Positions 1 to 4,041 of a DNA stretch of 6,785 bases are shown here, in pieces. The stretch lies in the NCBI GenBank assembly GCA_009783395.1, contig WRHA01000313.1:1-6785 (forward strand), given 5' to 3'. Made by a program: the position numbers and the translations under genes. Below the pieces are notes generated by a model. The model ran no database searches. It saw only the letters and a program-made list of their open reading frames with translations, and had not been told where the DNA came from. The DNA is from Defluviitaleaceae bacterium (GTDB lineage: Bacteria; Bacillota; Clostridia; Lachnospirales; WQUN01). How positions within the stretch are numbered: position 1 is the stretch's first letter; every line of letters begins with the position of its first letter.

Positions 1-1957
1 GCGCCCCCGAGGTTTTAACATTAACCCCATACCCAACCCCCAAAAGCACAATAAACACGCCCATCGACCCAATAGTAGTATCCGTAGCCATGCCGGCCAT
101 ACAAAACGCGGATATCCCCGCAAGCAACCCAAGCCGCAAGCCAAACGAGAAAATCGGTTCGTCTTTGGATTTCGCAAGCGAGAGGAATGTAGTAATAATG
201 TAGTGTCCAAAAAGCCCGAAAAGCGCGAGTGCGGATATTCCGCCGGTTGTAATCCATGTTTGGATGAAGAAATTGTGCGCCTTGTCGACGATTTGATAGG
301 GATTGTTGAAATAACGCCGCCCCGAAACCATGTCATGATTCGGAAAAACATTGATAAACGAGTCAGGCCCGCTGCCGATTATAGTTCGGGACGGCATAAG
401 CGGGAACGAACGCGACCAAATATAACCACGGCTCGAGCCCCATGTTTCGCGGCCTTCGAATCCCCAAGCAGGAATATCGCGGTGCAAATCGAGCAATGCA
501 CCGGGTCGCGTGTCGAATATAACACCCATATGCATAACACCGTGAATGCCGTAAATCCGCCCATTATCATATGCCAGAAAAAACGGCTCTACGTTGCCGG
601 CATGAAGATACGCAAATTCATGTGGTGCCTTTGCAATTGTTACCTCGCGATAGTTTGGAATTTCATAAGTATAAGTCGTTGCCGGAATCCGGGGAACCTC
701 TTCGCCGTCGAACAGAAGCTCGGGCGGTGTGTATTGGCTTGCGGGCAAAACTTCATTGCCTGCCGCATCGCGCACGGTTATCGCAGTCAACTCGCCGTCA
801 CTTCCATGCACCGTCAGGCTTAATATCTTCCCGTCCGATCCGTAGACGGTCATCACGTTTTCATTAAATACATAGTTATTCATCGCGGTTGTATCGGCGG
901 CCATTTCGCGCCCGATTCTGTTAAACAAAAACGTTACGCGCTCGTTAAGCGGCGGGAAAAGGCCGATCGCAACAATCATGGCCAAAATTAATCCAAGTGA
1001 CGATACTGCCGCAATAACCATCGTTCGTTTTTGTGGCGGCGTGATTTTTTCTTCCGATCGCCGAATGAAATTTATCCCGAACACAAGCAAAGTCACGGCA
1101 AGCACAATCGCCGCCGTAATAATGCCGATCAGCCCGCCGAGCGAACTGCTTGCGAAAACGCTGAAAAGCATCAACAATCCGGCAAGAAATACGACCGCAC
1201 TTGCTGCGATAAACCGTTTGTCTTTTTTAACATGCGCGGAAATAAACAATGTAATGGCGGAGATAATTAAAACAGGGCTTAACATCGCCGAATATTTGCC
1301 AAAAGTATTTGGGTTAAAAAGCGTACCGTATGCGATTTCAAACGCGATTGTGATGTCGCTGCGCTGGTCGAAAAAGGGCGTACCGACAGTAACAAGCCAT
1401 TGCGCCAAGCCGGTGTTAAAAAAATCGCGTCCCGCAAACTGGCTTACACCAATCGCGCCCATAATTATCGACGAAAACGCAAGTGCGTACAAAATATATT
1501 TCGCGTTTTCAATTTTTCGCCCAAAATGCACCGCCGCAAAGAAGATAACGAAATACGCCATCCACATAAACGCGCCCTCGTCGCGGTGATATGTGCCGAG
1601 CCATGCCGTTCTCGAAAACTGTGAAAACACAGTAGAAATAAGCATAAAAATAAGAAACACACCCGAAAAAATAACGGGCGGTTTCTTAATAAATTTTCGT
1701 AAATCGGGCAAGTTGCCGCGAGTAATCAGATCACTTACATATAAAAATGCGATTGCAATCGCGGGAAAAAGTACAAAAATGCTCTTCCAATATGATAAAA
1801 AATCGGGGTAACCGTCAAAAGAAAAGAGGTTCGAAAGCTCCGGATGAAGCGGCCGCCAAGCCAATCGCGCAATAAGCGGCATAATTCCAACAACAACCAA
1901 CAACGACGCGCCGACCAAAACATCAAAAATATCTCTGTTTTTCTTCACAAAAATCAC
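1..1957 (-). CDS. O-antigen ligase/polymerase-family membrane protein, C-terminus cut by window edge
   Basis: The minus-strand frame stays open from about 1981 to base 1, giving at least 652 residues. Hydrophobic segments alternate with short loops at roughly residues 11-32, 58-78, 95-112, 129-147, 154-172, 222-242, 248-268, 273-297 and 312-334, and again at 572-592 and 604-640. The family signature is seen in NPNTFGKYSAML (215-226), SSRGYIWSR (508-516), GSGPDSF (528-534) and DKAHN (558-562), all typical of the Wzy_C/WaaL superfamily. These enzymes join or polymerise lipid-linked sugar chains at the outer face of the membrane; the substrate here is unknown. Residues about 338-555 form one long, mostly polar, probably extracytoplasmic region that looks beta-rich. 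The start is uncertain: no in-frame ATG lies near the N-terminus. GTG at 1957 is chosen, with TTG at 1960 equally possible, because a GGTGGT sequence lies 9-12 nt upstream. GTG at 1948 is an alternative. Family is fairly sure; exact role is inference. Confidence 0.85.
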   Translation of the reverse strand, partial: MIFVKKNRDIFDVLVGASLLVVVGIMPLIARLAWRPLHPELSNLFSFDGYPDFLSYWKSIFVLFPAIAIAFLYVSDLITRGNLPDLRKFIKKPPVIFSGVFLIFMLISTVFSQFSRTAWLGTYHRDEGAFMWMAYFVIFFAAVHFGRKIENAKYILYALAFSSIIMGAIGVSQFAGRDFFNTGLAQWLVTVGTPFFDQRSDITIAFEIAYGTLFNPNTFGKYSAMLSPVLIISAITLFISAHVKKDKRFIAASAVVFLAGLLMLFSVFASSSLGGLIGIITAAIVLAVTLLVFGINFIRRSEEKITPPQKRTMVIAAVSSLGLILAMIVAIGLFPPLNERVTFLFNRIGREMAADTTAMNNYVFNENVMTVYGSDGKILSLTVHGSDGELTAITVRDAAGNEVLPASQYTPPELLFDGEEVPRIPATTYTYEIPNYREVTIAKAPHEFAYLHAGNVEPFFLAYDNGRIYGIHGVMHMGVIFDTRPGALLDLHRDIPAWGFEGRETWGSSRGYIWSRSFPLMPSRTIIGSGPDSFINVFPNHDMVSGRRYFNNPYQIVDKAHNFFIQTWITTGGISALALFGLFGHYIITTFLSLAKSKDEPIFSFGLRLGLLAGISAFCMAGMATDTTIGSMGVFIVLLGVGYGVNVKTSGA

Positions 1958-1964
1958 CAAGCCA

Positions 1965-1993
1965 AGTCTACCACCATACAAGCGGTGTGTAAA
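1965..1993 (-). promoter_or_regulatory. Candidate promoter of the ligase-like gene
   Basis: Read on the minus strand, TTTACA (1993-1988) is separated by 17 nt from TAGACT (1970-1965). The same TAGACT hexamer at the same 17-nt spacing occurs before the glycosyltransferase gene. Transcription would begin near 1958, almost at the proposed GTG start, so the mRNA would be leaderless or the true start lies elsewhere. The match to consensus is partial and this is a weak call. Confidence 0.35.
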
Positions 1994-2010
1994 TTATTTT
2001 TTACGTGCAG

Positions 2011-2045
2011 AATCGGTGCGGGTAGTGTGGCTACCCGCACCGATT
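2011..2045. repeat. Perfect 15-bp palindrome, copy 1 (loop TGTGG)
   Basis: The arms AATCGGTGCGGGTAG (2011-2025) and CTACCCGCACCGATT (2031-2045) are exact reverse complements around a 5-nt loop. No T tract follows on either strand, so it does not look like an ordinary intrinsic terminator. It lies in a divergent region upstream of both neighbouring genes, where a terminator for either would not be expected. An identical stem with a different loop occurs at 3839-3873. It could be a dispersed palindromic repeat, a protein-binding site or a boundary element. Confidence 0.9.
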
Positions 2046-2076
2046 TGAAATTTTCGTAAATTTTTGCGGTCGCGTT

Positions 2077-2088
2077 GAACAAATGTTT
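2077..2088 (+). promoter_or_regulatory. LexA (SOS) box upstream of lexA
   Basis: GAACAAATGTTT fits the Gram-positive LexA/DinR operator consensus GAAC-R-N-R-Y-GTTY at every position. It lies 58 nt before the lexA start codon and overlaps the candidate -35 region, where bound LexA would block RNA polymerase. It therefore predicts the usual negative autoregulation of lexA, relieved after DNA damage. Confidence 0.8.
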
Positions 2089-2115
2089 GCAAGTGTTACA
2101 AATGTGTGATATTTT
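2087..2115 (+). promoter_or_regulatory. Candidate lexA promoter
   Basis: TTGCAA (2087-2092) and TATTTT (2110-2115) are spaced by 17 nt, and the -35 element overlaps the end of the LexA box. Transcription would start near 2122, leaving about 25 nt of leader that contains the ribosome binding site. TTGAAC at 2075-2080 is a second possible -35, but it has no good -10 at normal spacing. Confidence 0.45.
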
Positions 2116-2131
2116 ATACATAAGCGCAAAC

Positions 2132-2138
2132 AAAGGAG
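2132..2138 (+). promoter_or_regulatory. Ribosome binding site fixing the lexA start
   Basis: AAAGGAG lies 8 nt before ATG 2147. The same frame is open upstream to an ATG at 2075, but that start has no comparable site and would place the LexA box inside the coding region, so 2147 is chosen. Confidence 0.85.
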
Positions 2139-2146
2139 CGATTTAT

Positions 2147-2758
2147 ATGACAGGGAAGTTGTCTGCAAAACAGCAGAAGGTTTTGGATTTTTTAAAAGCG
2201 GAAATTCGTAAAAACGGGTATCCGCCTACGGTGCGGGAGATTTGTGACGCGGTTGGGCTAAGCTCAACTTCGACGGTTCATGCGCACCTCGAGACGCTTG
2301 AGCGCAAAGGGTATATTCGCCGCTCGCCTTCGAAGAACCGATCGACCGAAATCCTTGAGGAGGATTTTTACAGCGGAACGCGAGAAATGGTAAACGTGCC
2401 GATTGTCGGGCGCGTTGCCGCCGGTGTTCCGATTTTGGCGGAGGAAAATATCGAAGACACGTTTCCGATCCCGATTGATTATGTAAAGAATGACACGTGC
2501 TTTATGTTGCATGTGAAGGGCGATTCGATGACGGATGAGGGGATTCTTGACGGCGATTTGGTGCTTGTTCGCCAACAGCAAGACGCCAGTGACGGCGATA
2601 TTGTAATCGCGCTGATTGAAGACTCCGCTACGGTTAAAACATTTTATCGCGACGGCGAGTTTATCCGCCTCGACCCCGCCAACGCCGCATTTGAGCCGAT
2701 TCGCACGCGAGAATGTGATGTTTTGGGCAAGGTTATCGGCCTCTATCGCCGCTACTAA
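2147..2758 (+). CDS. lexA: LexA, SOS-response transcriptional repressor
   Basis: This 203-residue protein is a normal full-length LexA. Residues 1-65 are the winged helix-turn-helix DNA-binding domain, including YPPTVREI (25-32) and the recognition region GLSSTSTVHAHLETLERKGY (37-56). The S24-type autoprotease domain follows. Its self-cleavage bond is Ala92-Gly93 in VAAGVP, the nucleophile is Ser127 in KGDSM, and the general base is Lys164 in ATVKTF. In the family, LexA dimers repress DNA-repair genes until RecA filaments on single-stranded DNA stimulate self-cleavage; all residues needed for this are present. A LexA box in its own promoter region indicates autoregulation. The gene is convergent with the downstream glycosyltransferase, and its TAA stop overlaps the first bases of a repeat element. 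It need not be functionally linked to the polysaccharide genes on either side. Confidence 0.97.
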   Translation: MTGKLSAKQQKVLDFLKAEIRKNGYPPTVREICDAVGLSSTSTVHAHLETLERKGYIRRSPSKNRSTEILEEDFYSGTREMVNVPIVGRVAAGVPILAEENIEDTFPIPIDYVKNDTCFMLHVKGDSMTDEGILDGDLVLVRQQQDASDGDIVIALIEDSATVKTFYRDGEFIRLDPANAAFEPIRTRECDVLGKVIGLYRRY

Positions 2759-2777
2759 AAAAGCACGCCAAGCGTGC
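2757..2777 (-). terminator. Intrinsic terminator of the glycosyltransferase gene
   Basis: On the minus strand the stem GCACGC/GCGTGC (2777-2763, loop TTG) is followed directly by six T residues (2762-2757). It lies about 60 nt after the glycosyltransferase stop codon. The T tract overlaps the lexA stop codon on the other strand. For lexA itself the hairpin is followed by no T tract, so its terminator is not clear. Confidence 0.8.
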
Positions 2778-2830
2778 ATTGGGCACCGTGGGAATCTGGC
2801 GGGAGGCGACATTACGTCTCGAAGCCGGAT
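2757..2830 (-). repeat. ~75-nt terminator-bearing repeat, copy A
   Basis: Read on the minus strand, this segment begins a few nucleotides after the glycosyltransferase stop and ends in the terminator hairpin and T tract. It matches 3894-3968 read on the plus strand. A 35-nt block (2757-2791) and a 16-nt block (2815-2830) are identical. The 23-24 nt between them are diverged with about one indel. The two copies thus flank the glycosyltransferase gene in inverted orientation. Confidence 0.9.
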
Positions 2831-2836
2831 ACGGTT

Positions 2837-3787
2837 TTACCGGTTGCCAAGAGATTTTTTATCAATGACCGCTCGGACGATGTATGCCGGGCGGTTTTTT
2901 ATTTCGTCGTAAATGCGACCGATGTATTCGCCCATTATGCCCAAAATCATCAGCACGATGCCTTGGGTGAATACGACGATGCCTGTGGTTGATGCCCAGC
3001 CGGCGACGGTTGTGTCGGTGAAAAGGGCTTGGTACAGGATGATTGCGAGGTAGATGAAGCCCGTCAGGGAGATTAAAAAGCCCAGAGTTGTTGCAAGTTT
3101 GAGGGGTTTGTAGGAGAAGGACATCACGGCGTCCATTGCGAAGGCGACCATTTTACGCAGGGGATATTTTGTTTTCCCCGCAAAACGCTCTTGGCGTACA
3201 TACAATACGGCGGTTTGGCGAAAGCCGACCCAGCTTACAAGGCCGCGGATATAGCGGCTTTTTTCGGGCAGTTTGTTCACCGCGTCGCAAACGGCGCGGT
3301 CGATCAGTCGAAATTCCCCTGTATCAAGAGGCATGTCAACCGATGTCATGCGTCGGATAAATCGATAAAAAATTTTCGCGGAAACTTTTTTGAAAAGTGA
3401 CTCTCCCTTGCGCTTCTCGCGTTGACCGTAAACAACAAAAAAGCCCTCGCGCCATTTTTCCGCCATTTGGGGAAAAAGTTCGGGAGGGTCTTGCAAATCT
3501 GCGTCAATTATAAAAATAGCGTCGCCGCGAGCGTACTCCATTCCGGCGGAAATCGCGGGCATGTGGCCAAAGTTTCGCGAGAAATCAACAAGCCGCACAG
3601 CCGTGTCCTCCATGCAAAACGACATTAAAATCTCCGCAGTTTTATCGCGGCTTCCGTCGTTTACAAACACAAGCTCGTACGGCTCGCCCATTTTTTTCAT
3701 CACCGCCGTTAGGCGTGCATATGTTTCGGCAATTACTTCCTCTTCATTAAATGCGGGAATTACAACGGAGAATGTTGGTGCAGTCAT
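2837..3787 (-). CDS. GT2 membrane glycosyltransferase, GtrB/DPM1-like (polyprenyl-phosphate sugar synthase type)
   Basis: The protein has 316 residues, the usual length for this family. An N-terminal GT-A catalytic domain shows SVVIPAFNEE (7-16), NDGS (43-46), the metal- and nucleotide-binding DADLQDP (95-101), DTGEFRLIDR (155-164), RYIRGL (178-183) and RFAGKTKYPL (201-210). Two membrane helices follow at about 232-254 and 267-287, then the tail motif GEYIGRIYDEIKNRP (286-300). Family members transfer a sugar from a nucleotide donor to a polyprenyl phosphate on the cytoplasmic face, for later decoration of surface glycans, teichoic acids or lipids. Donor and acceptor cannot be read from sequence. 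ATG 3787 is chosen because AGAGGTGG lies just upstream; an in-frame TTG at 3808 would place that site inside the coding region. The gene has its own promoter and terminator, so it is probably monocistronic. No flippase partner is visible nearby. Confidence 0.93.
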   Translation of the reverse strand: MTAPTFSVVIPAFNEEEVIAETYARLTAVMKKMGEPYELVFVNDGSRDKTAEILMSFCMEDTAVRLVDFSRNFGHMPAISAGMEYARGDAIFIIDADLQDPPELFPQMAEKWREGFFVVYGQREKRKGESLFKKVSAKIFYRFIRRMTSVDMPLDTGEFRLIDRAVCDAVNKLPEKSRYIRGLVSWVGFRQTAVLYVRQERFAGKTKYPLRKMVAFAMDAVMSFSYKPLKLATTLGFLISLTGFIYLAIILYQALFTDTTVAGWASTTGIVVFTQGIVLMILGIMGEYIGRIYDEIKNRPAYIVRAVIDKKSLGNR

Positions 3788-3793
3788 ATTTTT

Positions 3794-3801
3794 CCACCTC
3801 T
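3794..3801 (-). promoter_or_regulatory. Ribosome binding site fixing the glycosyltransferase start
   Basis: On the minus strand AGAGGTGG (3801-3794) is separated by 6 nt from ATG 3787. This supports 3787 over the in-frame TTG at 3808. Confidence 0.8.
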
Positions 3802-3807
3802 CGGGCA

Positions 3808-3836
3808 AGTCTAATGCGCGTGGGGCGAGGTGTCAA
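3808..3836 (-). promoter_or_regulatory. Promoter of the glycosyltransferase gene
   Basis: On the minus strand a consensus -35 TTGACA (3836-3831) and TAGACT (3813-3808) are separated by exactly 17 nt, as expected of a housekeeping sigma-70/sigma-A promoter. Transcription would start near 3801, giving a very short leader of about 14 nt that begins at the ribosome binding site. The -35 sits 2 nt from the edge of the palindrome at 3839-3873, so a factor bound there could affect polymerase. Confidence 0.65.
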
Positions 3837-3838
3837 GC

Positions 3839-3873
3839 AATCGGTGCGGGTAGTGACACTACCCGCACCGATT
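3839..3873. repeat. Perfect 15-bp palindrome, copy 2 (loop TGACA)
   Basis: The arms at 3839-3853 and 3859-3873 are identical in sequence to those at 2011-2025 and 2031-2045, but the 5-nt loop is TGACA instead of TGTGG. On the plus strand T residues run on to 3878, so this copy could terminate plus-strand transcription, although no plus-strand gene is seen upstream. It abuts the glycosyltransferase promoter. Its near edge is 51 nt from that start codon, against 53 nt for copy 1 and the ligase-like gene. Confidence 0.9.
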
Positions 3874-3893
3874 TTTTTAGGCGAGAAAACTGC

Positions 3894-3968
3894 ATCCGGC
3901 TTCGAGACGAACATTTCGCTCCCCACCACATGTCCACGGTGCCCAATGCACGCTTGGCGTGCTTTTTT
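3894..3968 (+). repeat. ~75-nt terminator-bearing repeat, copy B
   Basis: This is the inverted partner of 2757-2830. The identical blocks are 3894-3909 (16 nt) and 3934-3968 (35 nt). It can fold as GAG-A-CGAA-CAT-TTCG-CTC near 3903-3920, a CACC/GGTG pairing (3924-3927 with 3938-3941), then the terminator hairpin. In copy A the CACC arm is CGCC, which still pairs by a G-U wobble. It is not inside any gene and no plus-strand gene precedes it. Confidence 0.9.
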
Positions 3969-3969
3969 T
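3948..3969 (+). terminator. Intrinsic terminator hairpin in repeat copy B
   Basis: GCACGC (3948-3953), loop TTG, GCGTGC (3957-3962), then seven T residues (3963-3969). It would stop plus-strand transcription entering the kinase gene from the left, or end a short transcript made from the repeat itself. No source promoter is evident. Confidence 0.7.
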
Positions 3970-3991
3970 GCGCGCCTGTTTCGCTGATCAC

Positions 3992-4014
3992 ATACTTCGT
4001 GATATACTTCGTGA
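3992..4014 (+). promoter_or_regulatory. 11-bp direct repeat and candidate -10 before the kinase gene
   Basis: ATACTTCGTGA occurs at 3992-4002 and 4004-4014, a 12-bp period of roughly one helical turn. The first copy is also the right part of the inverted pair TCAC-N7-GTGA (3988-4002). TATACT at 4003-4008 is a fair -10 element, but no convincing -35 lies 16-18 nt upstream. This could be a regulator site overlapping an activator-dependent promoter. Confidence 0.45.
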
Positions 4015-4027
4015 GCTAAAATTGACC

Positions 4028-4033
4028 GGAGGG
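4028..4033 (+). promoter_or_regulatory. Ribosome binding site of the kinase gene
   Basis: GGAGGG is separated by 8 nt from ATG 4042, which supports that start. Confidence 0.85.
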
Positions 4034-4041
4034 CGAAAACC

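Noticed and set aside
203..823. Plus-strand open frame of 206 codons
   Set aside because: It lies antisense to the ligase-like gene. It has no family features, a composition typical of a shadow frame and no ribosome binding site, whereas the opposite strand encodes clear ligase-family motifs.
978..1589. Plus-strand open frame of 203 codons
   Set aside because: It is antisense to the transmembrane part of the ligase-like gene; the Asn/Lys/Ile-rich sequence mirrors hydrophobic codons on the other strand.
2011..2045. Ordinary intrinsic terminator
   Set aside because: There is no T tract on either strand, and it sits upstream of both divergent genes rather than at a gene end.
2264..2812. Minus-strand open frame of 182 codons over lexA
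   Set aside because: It is a shadow of lexA, whose product is unmistakable.
2825..2843. Possible lexA terminator formed by CCGG repeats and CGGT-TTT-ACCG
   Set aside because: The stems are only 4 bp with no following T tract on the plus strand, and they overlap the glycosyltransferase stop codon.
2839..3808. Longer glycosyltransferase starting at TTG 3808
   Set aside because: The extra seven residues are encoded by the ribosome binding site of ATG 3787, and a TTG start there has no site of its own.
2757..3968. Insertion sequence or classic transposon
   Set aside because: The only gene between the inverted repeats is a glycosyltransferase; no transposase and no convincing target-site duplication are visible.
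3561..4019. Plus-strand open frame of 152 codons across the glycosyltransferase start and intergenic region
   Set aside because: It runs through the glycosyltransferase in antisense and then through palindromes and a terminator hairpin; there is no recognisable protein.
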